Translations under genes and position numbers: made by a program
Shown: piece after piece, positions 36,073-45,443 of the stretch
Numbering within the stretch: the stretch's first letter is position 1
How the letters are laid out: the number at the start of each line of letters is the position of its first letter
Source: Candidatus Pelagibacterales bacterium
GTDB lineage: Bacteria > Pseudomonadota > Alphaproteobacteria > Pelagibacterales > Pelagibacteraceae
Length of the DNA: 54,055 nucleotides
Assembly (NCBI GenBank): GCA_004213215.1
Contig: SHAO01000002.1
Location: 1-54,055, forward strand
Direction: 5' to 3'
The notes under the pieces: model-generated
Told to the model about the DNA's origin: nothing
What the model saw: the letters and a program-made list of their open reading frames with translations, nothing else
Database searches by the model: none

Positions 36073-37931
36073 TGGCTAAACATAAAACACATTTTGAAGA
36101 TTGTGATGTGCTTGTTGTTGGCGGTGGTATGGCAGGAACTGGTGCTGCTTTCGAAGCAAGACACTGGGGAAGAGATTTAAAAATCATTTGTGTAGAAAAA
36201 GCAAATATTGATCGTAGCGGAGCTGTTGCTCAAGGACTTTATGCAATTAATTGTTACATGGGCATGCAGTGGAATGAAAATCAACCAGAAGATCATGTTA
36301 GATATGCTCGTAACGATCTAATGGGCATGGTGAGAGAAGATCTTGGGTATGATATGGCACGTCATGTTGATTCAACGGTACATATGTTTGATGAGTGGGG
36401 ATTACCAATGATGAAAAATGAAAAAACAGGTCGATACCTTCGTGAAGGTAAATGGCAAATAATGATTCATGGAGAAAGTTATAAACCAATTGTTGCCGAA
36501 GCTGCAAAAAAATCTGCTGACAAAATATATAACAGAATTATGATTACTCATTTGTTAATGGATGAAACCAAAGAGAACAGAGTTGGTGGTGCAGTTGGAT
36601 TTAATATGCGTACTGGTGATTATTATGTCTTTCGTGCTAAAACAGTAATTGTAGCAGCTGGTGGTGCTTCACATATTTTTAAGCCAAGGGCCGTAGGCGA
36701 AGGTATGGGGCGAACTTGGTATGCGCCATGGAGTAATGGTTCAGCTTATGCATTGCCAATTGCTGTTGGTGCAAAAATGACTCAAATGGAAAATAGAATT
36801 GTTTTATGTAGATTTAAAGATGGTTACGGTCCAGTAGGTGCATATTTTTTACATTTAAAAACTTATACACAAAATGCTAATGGTGAGAACTATGAAAAAA
36901 AATGGTATGACCATACAAAAAAAATGGTTGGTGAATACATTGACCACCATCCAACTCCAACTTGTTTACGTAACCACGCTTTTATTCAAGAAACAATGGC
37001 TGGTGGTGGACCAATTCAAATGGTTACAACAGAAGCATTTCAAGATCCCCATCTGGAAACAGTTGGATGGGAAAATTTTTTAGGCATGACTGTAGGACAA
37101 GCAGTAGTATGGGCTTCTCAAAATATTGATCCAAAATATACTAATCCAGAGCTAACAACATCTGAACCATATGTAATGGGTTCCCACGCAACTTGCTCTG
37201 GTGCTTGGGTAAGTGGTCCAGAAGATCTTTCTCCACCAGAATATTTTTGGGGATATAACAGAATGTTAACTGTTGAAGGGCTTTTTGGAGCAGGGGATAC
37301 CGTTGGTGGAAGTGCTCATAAATTTTCGTCAGGTTCTTTTACTGAAGGACGATTAGCTGCAAAAGCAGCTGTAAAATATATTGAAGATCAAAAAGCTGAA
37401 AATATAAATGTTTCAGACAAACAATGTGAAAATTTTAAAAAAATTATTTATAAGCCATTAGAAAACTATACTGTTGGGCGGAATGAAATTACTGGAGGAA
37501 CAGTTTCGCCAAGTTATATTTCTCCAATTCAAGGACTTCAAAGACTTCAAAGAATTATGGATGAGTACGTTGGTGGTATAGCTACTAATTACATGACTAA
37601 TGGTAACATGCTTAAAAGAGGTCTAGAATTATTGGAGTGGTTACAAGAAGATTTAGAAAATGTTGGAGCAGAAGACTACCATCAATTAATGCGAGCTTGG
37701 GAATTGAAGCATCGCGCACTCACTTCTCAATGTGTGACCGAACATACAATGTTCCGCGAAGAGACGCGTTGGCCAGGCTATTACTATAGAGGCGACCATC
37801 TTAAACTAGATGATGAAAATTGGCATTGTTTGACTGTATCTAGACGCGACCCTAAAACTGGTAAGTTTACTTTAGAAAAAGTACCTGTTTATCATATCGT
37901 TGATGAAAAAGAGAAAAAGAAAGCCTCCTAG
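36072..37931 (+). CDS. aprA: adenylylsulfate reductase alpha subunit
   Basis: 619 aa; DVLVVGGGMAGTGAAFEARHWG..VEKANIDRSGAVAQGLYAINCYMG; classic AprA. Confidence 0.97.
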   Translation: MAKHKTHFEDCDVLVVGGGMAGTGAAFEARHWGRDLKIICVEKANIDRSGAVAQGLYAINCYMGMQWNENQPEDHVRYARNDLMGMVREDLGYDMARHVDSTVHMFDEWGLPMMKNEKTGRYLREGKWQIMIHGESYKPIVAEAAKKSADKIYNRIMITHLLMDETKENRVGGAVGFNMRTGDYYVFRAKTVIVAAGGASHIFKPRAVGEGMGRTWYAPWSNGSAYALPIAVGAKMTQMENRIVLCRFKDGYGPVGAYFLHLKTYTQNANGENYEKKWYDHTKKMVGEYIDHHPTPTCLRNHAFIQETMAGGGPIQMVTTEAFQDPHLETVGWENFLGMTVGQAVVWASQNIDPKYTNPELTTSEPYVMGSHATCSGAWVSGPEDLSPPEYFWGYNRMLTVEGLFGAGDTVGGSAHKFSSGSFTEGRLAAKAAVKYIEDQKAENINVSDKQCENFKKIIYKPLENYTVGRNEITGGTVSPSYISPIQGLQRLQRIMDEYVGGIATNYMTNGNMLKRGLELLEWLQEDLENVGAEDYHQLMRAWELKHRALTSQCVTEHTMFREETRWPGYYYRGDHLKLDDENWHCLTVSRRDPKTGKFTLEKVPVYHIVDEKEKKKAS

Positions 37932-37952
37932 ACTATAATATATAGAGAATAA

Positions 37953-38303
37953 ATGGATCTTCTCAAGAAAACAGACGAAGAAATCATAGAAATTGCCAAT
38001 CCAATTTGGGACAATCTTATAAAAACATCCAATCAAAAAAACTATGGTGGTTTTACGAGAGACTTTTCTTCACAAATGCTATTTGGTGCCAATGAGGTAG
38101 AGTTGGGGAAACAATGGGCAAACAATAAGTTATTAACCAATTTGTCAGAAAAAAAAGAGGTATTAGGATGTTTGAGAAGAAATCTGCATGTAACTATACT
38201 TTATAAACAGACTAGCAATACCATTCCTGGCGATTTTTTGGGAAGACTTGTGCTTGGTCTAGAAGATGATGAAGTTAAAGTCTTTGGCGCAACCATTTAT
38301 TAG
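37953..38303 (+). CDS. unknown 116-aa protein in apr operon
   Basis: MDLLKKTDEEIIEIANPIWDNLIKTSNQKNYGGFTRDFSSQML...; 21 nt downstream of aprA, same strand. Confidence 0.7.
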   Translation: MDLLKKTDEEIIEIANPIWDNLIKTSNQKNYGGFTRDFSSQMLFGANEVELGKQWANNKLLTNLSEKKEVLGCLRRNLHVTILYKQTSNTIPGDFLGRLVLGLEDDEVKVFGATIY

Positions 38304-38359
38304 TTTATCTATTTATTGACATTATTATATTTCAAGAATATTTATTAATTAAATATTTT

Positions 38360-39463
38360 ATGGAAGTTTTCTTACCCATAGCTGAAGTTCAAATAAACAT
38401 TGTTTTATTTCTTTTTGTAAGTTTTGTAGTAGGCTTTCTTTCCGGTTTATTCGGTGTCGGAGGTGGATTTCTTATGACTCCATTATTAATATTTATGGGG
38501 ATACCCCCAGCTTATGCGGTTGCTAATGAAGCAAATAATATTTTAGCTTCATCTTCATCAGGAACTTTAACTCATTGGTTTAAAAAAACTTTGGATGTTA
38601 AAATAGGCTGGTTAATAGTTATAGGTGGGTTGGTAGGAACTTTTATTGGAATCTTAACATTTAGTTATTTCAAAGGAATTGGAAAAATAGATATAGTAAT
38701 TGCGTTGGCCTATATGTATGTTCTGGCCATTATAGGAAGTTTTATGCTTAGAGATGGTTTAGTAGAACTTAATTTGTTTAAAAAGAAAATAATAGTTAAA
38801 AAAAAACTACATACTCATTATTGGATACACGGACTTCCTTTTAGAATGAGATTTAAAACATCCAAAGTATACGAAAGTGCTTTAGTTCCACTTTTTCTAG
38901 GAGTTGTTGTTGGTTTTGTTTCAGCAATTATGGGTGTAGGGGGGGCGTTCTTAATGGTTCCAGCAATGATATATTTAATTGGCATGCCAACAAAACTTGT
39001 TCCTGGAACTTCTTTATTTGTTACAATATTTGTTACTGGTTTTGTTACTATTTCACATGCTTTTACTTATCATACAATTGATTTAGTGCTTGTTTTAATA
39101 TTGATCACGGGATCTATAGTAGGAGTTCATGCTGGTCAAAAAATTGGACAACGACTTGAAAGTTCACAGTTGAAAGCTTTATTAGCTATACTTATGCTTT
39201 CAGTAGGACTTCTTATGGCGTATGAAACTTTTTTTAAAAACGGTGAAGCTGGGGAGGCGAGCTTAAAACTTCCAACAGATAAAATTGCAGAAATAAGTGG
39301 ATTCGGAAATTCAATTTATAATTTATCCAATCAGTATCCAATTGTTTACGGGGTTTTATCAATTTTTTTAGCTCTTTCAGCTGGTATTTTATTTTCTTAT
39401 GCAAGAAGACAAATAAGCAAAAGAATTAATGCACCCAAAACATTACCACCAAAAGCAATATAA
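38360..39463 (+). CDS. TauE/SafE-family sulfite exporter
   Basis: 367 aa; FLSGLFGVGGGFLMTPLLIFMGIPPAYAVA and repeat FVSAIMGVGGAFLMVPAMIYLIGMPTKLVPGTSLF. Confidence 0.92.
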   Translation: MEVFLPIAEVQINIVLFLFVSFVVGFLSGLFGVGGGFLMTPLLIFMGIPPAYAVANEANNILASSSSGTLTHWFKKTLDVKIGWLIVIGGLVGTFIGILTFSYFKGIGKIDIVIALAYMYVLAIIGSFMLRDGLVELNLFKKKIIVKKKLHTHYWIHGLPFRMRFKTSKVYESALVPLFLGVVVGFVSAIMGVGGAFLMVPAMIYLIGMPTKLVPGTSLFVTIFVTGFVTISHAFTYHTIDLVLVLILITGSIVGVHAGQKIGQRLESSQLKALLAILMLSVGLLMAYETFFKNGEAGEASLKLPTDKIAEISGFGNSIYNLSNQYPIVYGVLSIFLALSAGILFSYARRQISKRINAPKTLPPKAI

Positions 39464-39472
39464 GTTTATTAA

Positions 39473-39778
39473 GTGAAAAAATTTTTATTAATTTTGTTAA
39501 TTATAGTTTTTAATAGTAAAGCTTTTGCAGACGACAAAATGATTTTAGGTTTAGAGGTTTACAAAAATAAAGCTATGTGCGGAACTTGCCATACATTAAA
39601 TGCTGCCGGATCTAACGGACAAATTGGCCCTAACCTTGATATGCTTAAGCCACAGATAGATCAAATTATTTATACTGTGACAAATGGTATAGGAGTTATG
39701 GCTGCTTGGGAGGGTATTTTGACGTCTGAAGAAATCGAAGCGGTTGCTTATTACGTATATAACAGTACAACAAATTAA
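39473..39778 (+). CDS. class I c-type cytochrome (GTG start)
   Basis: 101 aa; signal peptide MKKFLLILLIIVFNSKAFA, haem motif CGTCH, distal Met in GVMAAWEGILTSEEIEAVAYYVY. Confidence 0.9.
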   Translation: MKKFLLILLIIVFNSKAFADDKMILGLEVYKNKAMCGTCHTLNAAGSNGQIGPNLDMLKPQIDQIIYTVTNGIGVMAAWEGILTSEEIEAVAYYVYNSTTN

Positions 39779-39780
39779 TA

Positions 39781-40239
39781 ATGAAATTTTATAAAAATAA
39801 AAAGTCCAACATACATAGACATGGATTGTCTGCAGCAATAAATATTAAAAAAGGTCAAAAAATTATTCAGTATAAAGGAAAGAAAGTTAGTATTAGCAAA
39901 GTAGAAGCAGATCCAAAATATGATAATGAAAAAGAAATTTACTTGTTCAATTTAAATAAACGATATGATTTGGATGGTGATTTTAAATTTAATACTGCTA
40001 GATTAATCAATCATTCATGTAATCCCAATTGTGAAGTTTTAGATCATAATAAACAATTATGGATTTTTGCGATGAGAGATATTAAAAAAAATGAAGAATT
40101 AACTTATGATTATGGATTTAGTTTTGATAAAGATTACAAGCAATACGTATGTAAGTGTGGTTCAAAAAATTGTATTGGGTACATAGTTAGAGAAGGATCT
40201 AGATGGAGAATCAAGAAATCTAGGTCTATTTCAGTTTAG
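39781..40239 (+). CDS. SET-domain protein (putative protein lysine methyltransferase)
   Basis: 152 aa; KGQKIIQYKGKKVS, RLINHSCNPNCE, EELTYDYGF and post-SET-like CKCGSKNCIG. Confidence 0.9.
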   Translation: MKFYKNKKSNIHRHGLSAAINIKKGQKIIQYKGKKVSISKVEADPKYDNEKEIYLFNLNKRYDLDGDFKFNTARLINHSCNPNCEVLDHNKQLWIFAMRDIKKNEELTYDYGFSFDKDYKQYVCKCGSKNCIGYIVREGSRWRIKKSRSISV

Positions 40240-41140
40240 AGATAGCCTTAATATGTGAAGGCTTAATTTCACAACAGCCACCCAAAATTGTTGCACCTTT
40301 ATTCATCATTTTTTTAGAAAAATTTAAAAATGTTTCGCCAGTATAGTCATCTCGTGTTCCCATAGTTTCAACAGGATTGGCTCCAATTTCGTCCGTAGGT
40401 AATGCAAACTTGTGAACTGGCACAGGCTCTTCATCTTTCCAAAGATTGGCCTTATAACCAAATGGAATTTTTAAATCTTTCATTTCATTAGCTGTACTTT
40501 CTATAATTTCTGGGGATACACATGCTAAAATTACACCCAGCAAACTGTTGTTTTTACACCTTTTAACTACTTCAGTTATACTTTCACCAGATGGAAGTCT
40601 GCTGTTTTTTTTAATATGCAAACCGACAAGCACAGGTAAATTAAACTTTTCTGTTACGTTGAGTGCTATTTCGCATTCTTTACTTCCGGACATAACATCT
40701 AAATAAAAAAAATCAACAAAGGGTTTTATTAATTTAGCTTGGTCATAAAATCCTTTTTCGATTATTTTCTTTTCTCTTTCATCTAAAACATACGTGTCGT
40801 TTTGTGCAGGCAAACTTCCTGCTATTAAAATATTTTTTTTTGAAATTTCTTTAGCTTTTAAAGCAAGTTCTCCAGCTTTTTCATTAGCATAATCAAAAAG
40901 ATTTTCCACATTATTTTGTACCATTCTGACCCTTCTTCCAGCAAAATTATTTGTTACTATTACATCAGCTCCAGATTTAATAAAATCCAAATGTGAATCG
41001 ATTACCATTTGGTGATATTTTTTATCTATTAATGCAGTTCCTGACCAAAGACTTCCTTTAGGTTTTAAGCCTTTTGAAAGAATATGTTGACCCATGCCAC
41101 CGTCAAGTATTCTAATTTTTGAAAAGTAACTTAAGTTCAT
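40226..41140 (-). CDS. homocysteine S-methyltransferase family protein
   Basis: 304 aa; RILDGGMGQHILSKG..HLDFIKSGADVIVTNNFAGR..GGCCEIKPSHIKAI (zinc-binding GGCC). Confidence 0.88.
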   Translation of the reverse strand: MNLSYFSKIRILDGGMGQHILSKGLKPKGSLWSGTALIDKKYHQMVIDSHLDFIKSGADVIVTNNFAGRRVRMVQNNVENLFDYANEKAGELALKAKEISKKNILIAGSLPAQNDTYVLDEREKKIIEKGFYDQAKLIKPFVDFFYLDVMSGSKECEIALNVTEKFNLPVLVGLHIKKNSRLPSGESITEVVKRCKNNSLLGVILACVSPEIIESTANEMKDLKIPFGYKANLWKDEEPVPVHKFALPTDEIGANPVETMGTRDDYTGETFLNFSKKMMNKGATILGGCCEIKPSHIKAISKLK

Positions 41141-42306
41141 TATGCACTTCTAAAGAGTTTAGTCATTATAAACTCTTTGTGACCAAGCGCTTCAGCGCAG
41201 GTTAAACGACCACTCGCAGTTCTTATAGTAGTTTTAATCAACTCATCTCCAGCTTGATTCATATTCATTTCTCTTTTTAAAATTTTTGAAACATCTAGAT
41301 CAATATGTTCCTCCATATTAGTTGCTGTACTGGGATTTCCCGTCAACTTTATAACAGGCTCGATTGCATTTCCAATAATATTTCCTTGTCCAGTTGGAAA
41401 TAGGTGAATATTAAATCCGGCAGCAGCTTGCAATGTTAAACACTCACCAGCAGCAGATGAGGTGTCCATAAAATAAAGACCTGGCCCTTTTTTAGGTTCC
41501 TCTGCTGGTTTAAGAACATCAATGAATTTTCTTGATCCAATTTTTTGAAAATTACCAAAAGCTTTTTCCTCAATTGTTGTTAGACCTCCAGCAATATTAC
41601 CAGCCGTCGGTTGGCTTTCTGAAAGATCGTTAGTTGCTTCTTTAAGAATAAAATCATTATAATCACTCCATGTTTTCATGAATTTTTTTGAAGCCTCAGT
41701 ACTTGCACCTCTTGTAGCACAAACTTTTTCAGCTCCTGTAAGTTCTGATGTTTCTCCAAAGCACAGATGAACTCCTAGTGGTTCTAGTTTATCCATTAAG
41801 TTTCCAACCGCTGGATTAGCTGCCAAACCAGATGTGGTATCAGATTCTCCGCATTTTACAGAGATCCATAAATCACTTAAAGGACATTCTTCTCTTTGTT
41901 TTTCGGATGCCCATTGTGAAAATTCTTGAGCTTTTTTTGAAGCTTTCATTGTAGTTTTAATATCTCCACTTCCTTCTATACTAAAACCTTCAACAGGTTT
42001 TCCAGTTATAGCAATTGCATCTACAATTTTTTTTGTCCATTTAGGCTCTATACCAATAACAACAACTGCAGCAACATTGGGATTTTTTCCTGTGCCGATC
42101 ATAGTATCAAAAAATAATTCTAAATCTGCGCCAAATTGAAGTCTTCCGTAAGCATGGGGTATTGCAAATGTTCCTTTTATATTATTTGCAACGGCTTCGG
42201 CACATGCATTTGAAATATCATCTACTGGTAAAATCACCACATGGTTCCTTGTACCAACTCTTCCATTTTCTCTTTTATATCCTAAAAAAATTTTTGGAAT
42301 TTCCAT
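41140..42306 (-). CDS. suyB: UxaA-family large subunit, SuyB-like ((R)-sulfolactate sulfo-lyase)
   Basis: 388 aa; [64 protein letters not shown]. Substrate call rests on the split gene pair and neighbouring xsc; altronate dehydratase-like alternative not excluded. Confidence 0.65.
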   Translation of the reverse strand: MEIPKIFLGYKRENGRVGTRNHVVILPVDDISNACAEAVANNIKGTFAIPHAYGRLQFGADLELFFDTMIGTGKNPNVAAVVVIGIEPKWTKKIVDAIAITGKPVEGFSIEGSGDIKTTMKASKKAQEFSQWASEKQREECPLSDLWISVKCGESDTTSGLAANPAVGNLMDKLEPLGVHLCFGETSELTGAEKVCATRGASTEASKKFMKTWSDYNDFILKEATNDLSESQPTAGNIAGGLTTIEEKAFGNFQKIGSRKFIDVLKPAEEPKKGPGLYFMDTSSAAGECLTLQAAAGFNIHLFPTGQGNIIGNAIEPVIKLTGNPSTATNMEEHIDLDVSKILKREMNMNQAGDELIKTTIRTASGRLTCAEALGHKEFIMTKLFRSA

Positions 42307-42309
42307 ATA

Positions 42310-42597
42310 TTACCACTTCTTAGTTTTAACGTTATGAACATGAACATGATCACCTTTTTTAATTGAAGCCACTACTTTCCCAATGTCATGACCATATTTT
42401 AGTATTGTATCACCCGCCTTAAAATCTATAAGAGCAATTTTGTGACCTAGTGGAATTGCATTAATTGACTTAATTTTAATTGTTTTGTCATTTTCCATTA
42501 TCCAACCAATACATTCTTGATTTTTTTTAGTCTTATCAATTACAACTACAGCTACATTGTCTTTTTCATCATGAATTATCAAATCTGTTTGAGACAT
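42310..42597 (-). CDS. suyA: SAF-domain small subunit, SuyA-like
   Basis: 95 aa; HDEKDNVAVVVID..HKIALIDFKAGDTILKYGHDIGKVVASIKKGDHVHVHNVKTKKW. Confidence 0.7.
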   Translation of the reverse strand: MSQTDLIIHDEKDNVAVVVIDKTKKNQECIGWIMENDKTIKIKSINAIPLGHKIALIDFKAGDTILKYGHDIGKVVASIKKGDHVHVHNVKTKKW

Positions 42598-42656
42598 TTT
42601 CCTACTGGATATAGCCTTAAAATTGATATAATTAAAGTAATTTTTAGGTATTTATC

Positions 42657-44435
42657 ATGACTAAAATGACAACAGAAGAGGCCTTTGTAAAAGTTTTACA
42701 GATGCACGGTATACAACATTCGTTCGGAATTATAGGTTCAGCCTTTATGCCTATTTCGGATCTTTTTCCGAAAGCTGGTATTACTTTTTGGGATGTTGCG
42801 CATGAATCAAATGGTGGACTTATAGCAGATGGCTATACGCGTTCTACTGGAAAAATAGCAATGTGCATAGCTCAAAACGGTCCAGGCATTACTGGTCTTG
42901 TTACTCCTATTAAAACTGCATATTGGAATCATACTCCAATGTTATTGGTAACTCCGCAAGCAGCGAACAAAACTATGGGTCAAGGTGGTTTTCAAGAAGT
43001 TGAGCAAATGAATCTTTTTAAAGATATGGTTTGTTATCAAGAAGAAGTTAGAGATCCATCTCGTATGGCGGAAGTACTAAATCGAGTTATAGAAAAAGCA
43101 ATTAGAGGTTCTGCACCAGCTCAAATTAATGTTCCAAGAGATTATTGGACACAAGTAATTGATATTGATCTTCCACCAATTGTACGATTAGAACATCAAG
43201 CGGGAGGAGCTGAAGCTGTTAATGAAGCTGCAAAATTATTATCAGAAGCAAAGTTTCCAGTAATTTTATCTGGAGCAGGTGTAGTAATAGGTAATGCTAT
43301 TGAGGAATGCAAAAAGTTAGCTGAAAGATTGGATGCACCAGTTTGTTCAGGCTATCAACACAATGATAGTTTCCCAGGAAGTCATCCACTTGCTGTTGGA
43401 CCTTTAGGTTATAACGGGTCAAAAGCTGCTATGCAATTAATTTCTAAAGCAGATGTTGTGTTAGCTCTAGGAACGAGGTTAAATCCTTTTTCAACGTTGC
43501 CAGGATATGGAATTGATTACTGGCCAAAGAAAGCAAGTATTATACAAGTTGATATTAATTCAGATAGAATAGGTTTAACAAAAAAAGTTACAGTTGGAGT
43601 TTGTGGTGATGCAAAATTAGTAGCACAACAATTACTATTGAAACTGTCAAAAACAGCTGGCGACTTTGATAGAGAGAAACGTAAAGCATTAATTCATCAA
43701 ACAAAATCTGCTTGGTTACAAACTCTTACAAGTCTAGATCATGAAGAGGATGATCCAGGAACAACATGGAATAAGGATGCACGCGAAAGAGATAATAATA
43801 GAATGTCACCTCGTATGGCTTGGAGAGCAATTCAAGCAGGTTTACCAGCTGATGCTATCATTTCTAGTGATATAGGAAATAACTGTGCTATTGGAAATGC
43901 GTACCCAACTTTTGAAAAAGGAAGAAAATATTTAGCACCTGGTCTCTTCGGACCATGTGGGTATGGTTTTCCTGCAATACTCGGAGCAAAAATAGGATGT
44001 CCTAATACTCCAGTAGTTGGTTTTGCTGGTGACGGAGCTTTTGGAATCAGTATGAGTGAGATGAGCTCGTGCAATCGTAAAGAATGGCCATCAATTACAA
44101 TGGTAATTTTTAGAAACTACCAATGGGGAGCAGAAAAGAGAAATTCTATTCTTTGGTTCGATGATAATTTTATTGGAACTGAACTCGATCCTGAATTGAG
44201 CTATGCAAAAGTAGCAATAGGTTGTGGTTTAAAAGGTGTTGAAGTTAAAACTCAAGATGAATTGACCGAAGCATTAAAAAAATCATGTGAAGATCAAAAA
44301 AAAGGAATAACAACCTTTATAGAAGTTATATTAAACCAAGAGCTTGGCGAACCATTTAGAAGAGATGCTATGAAAAAACCTGTTAAGGTTGCAGGAATTG
44401 ATCCAAAGGATATGCGCCCTCAAAAAACCCAGTAA
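42657..44435 (+). CDS. xsc: sulfoacetaldehyde acetyltransferase (TPP enzyme)
   Basis: 592 aa; MTTEEAFVKVLQMHGIQHSFGIIGSAFMPISDLFPKAGITFWDVAHESNGGLIADGYTR; TPP motif GFAGDGAFGISMSEMSSCNRKEWPSITMVIFRN. Confidence 0.93.
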   Translation: MTKMTTEEAFVKVLQMHGIQHSFGIIGSAFMPISDLFPKAGITFWDVAHESNGGLIADGYTRSTGKIAMCIAQNGPGITGLVTPIKTAYWNHTPMLLVTPQAANKTMGQGGFQEVEQMNLFKDMVCYQEEVRDPSRMAEVLNRVIEKAIRGSAPAQINVPRDYWTQVIDIDLPPIVRLEHQAGGAEAVNEAAKLLSEAKFPVILSGAGVVIGNAIEECKKLAERLDAPVCSGYQHNDSFPGSHPLAVGPLGYNGSKAAMQLISKADVVLALGTRLNPFSTLPGYGIDYWPKKASIIQVDINSDRIGLTKKVTVGVCGDAKLVAQQLLLKLSKTAGDFDREKRKALIHQTKSAWLQTLTSLDHEEDDPGTTWNKDARERDNNRMSPRMAWRAIQAGLPADAIISSDIGNNCAIGNAYPTFEKGRKYLAPGLFGPCGYGFPAILGAKIGCPNTPVVGFAGDGAFGISMSEMSSCNRKEWPSITMVIFRNYQWGAEKRNSILWFDDNFIGTELDPELSYAKVAIGCGLKGVEVKTQDELTEALKKSCEDQKKGITTFIEVILNQELGEPFRRDAMKKPVKVAGIDPKDMRPQKTQ

Positions 44436-44583
44436 AATCATAAAAAAAAAAGTAATTTTTATGAAAAAAGAACTTAAAAATCTTATGTTTCTTTGATATT
44501 TAAAAGCACATTAAATCAGTTTTATAATAAAAATTATTAAATTGATTAATTTAAATTTAAACAATAATGAGAAAGAAATCTTT

Positions 44584-45354
44584 ATGAAAAAAATGAGCAT
44601 TTTTGCATTAGCAACTCTAGCACTTTTAGGTGTTACAAGTTCTGCAAATGCAGCTACTACAGTATTAGCAACAAACGATTTTGTTGGAATTACTTTTTGG
44701 GTAGTATCAATGGGTATGATTGCATCTACTGTATTCTTTTTTGCTGAAAGAGGAACTGTAGCACAAGCGTGGAGACCTTCAGTATCAGTTGCTGGATTAG
44801 TTACTGGTGTAGCATTCGTTCACTACATGTACATGAGAGGTATATGGGTAGAAACTGGTGAAACGCCAACAGTATACAGATATATAGATTGGTTAATTAC
44901 TGTACCTCTACAAATTATAGAATTTTATTTAATACTTGCTGCCGTTAATAAAGTTCCCGGTTCAATGTTCTGGAGACTTTTAGTGGCATCACTAGTTATG
45001 TTAGTGTTTGGATACCTTGGAGAAGCTGGATACATGTCAGCTCTATTTGCTTTTATTATTGCAACAGCTGCATGGATATACATTTTGTTTGAATTATTTT
45101 CAGGCGCCGCTGGTAAAGCAATGAAGAAAAGCGGTAACAAAGCTATGAAAACTGCTTTTGCTGCAATGAGAATGATTGTAACAGTTGGTTGGGCTATTTA
45201 TCCTTTAGGATATCTATTTGGTTATCTTTTAGGTGGAGTAGACGCTAACTCATTAAATGTCATTTATAATTTAGCTGACTTTGTTAACAAGATAGCTTTT
45301 GGTTTAGTTATCTGGCATTGCGCTATGCTAAATACTTCTGTTTCTAAAAGATAA
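44584..45354 (+). CDS. proteorhodopsin, Q105 (blue-tuned) type
   Basis: From MKKMSIFALATLALLGVTSSANA; HYMYMRG (His75), RYIDWLITVPLQIIEFYLIL (Asp97, Gln105, Glu108), IYNLADFVNKIAFGLVIW (Schiff-base Lys). ORF track start at 44542 is upstream of the likely ATG. Confidence 0.97.
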   Translation: MKKMSIFALATLALLGVTSSANAATTVLATNDFVGITFWVVSMGMIASTVFFFAERGTVAQAWRPSVSVAGLVTGVAFVHYMYMRGIWVETGETPTVYRYIDWLITVPLQIIEFYLILAAVNKVPGSMFWRLLVASLVMLVFGYLGEAGYMSALFAFIIATAAWIYILFELFSGAAGKAMKKSGNKAMKTAFAAMRMIVTVGWAIYPLGYLFGYLLGGVDANSLNVIYNLADFVNKIAFGLVIWHCAMLNTSVSKR

Positions 45355-45382
45355 TAAACAGAATATTTAATTAGTAATTTGG

Positions 45383-45417
45383 TAGGGCGGATTTAATTAT
45401 CCGCCCTATTTTTTTTT
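45383..45417 (+). terminator. rho-independent terminator after proteorhodopsin
   Basis: TAGGGCGGAT-ttaatt-ATCCGCCCTA followed by 9 T. Confidence 0.95.
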
Positions 45418-45443
45418 GTAACAAATTTCTGTTACAATCAATT

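Noticed and set aside
43832-44074. 80-aa minus-strand ORF; also 44925-45140
   Set aside because: Antisense to xsc and proteorhodopsin coding sequence.
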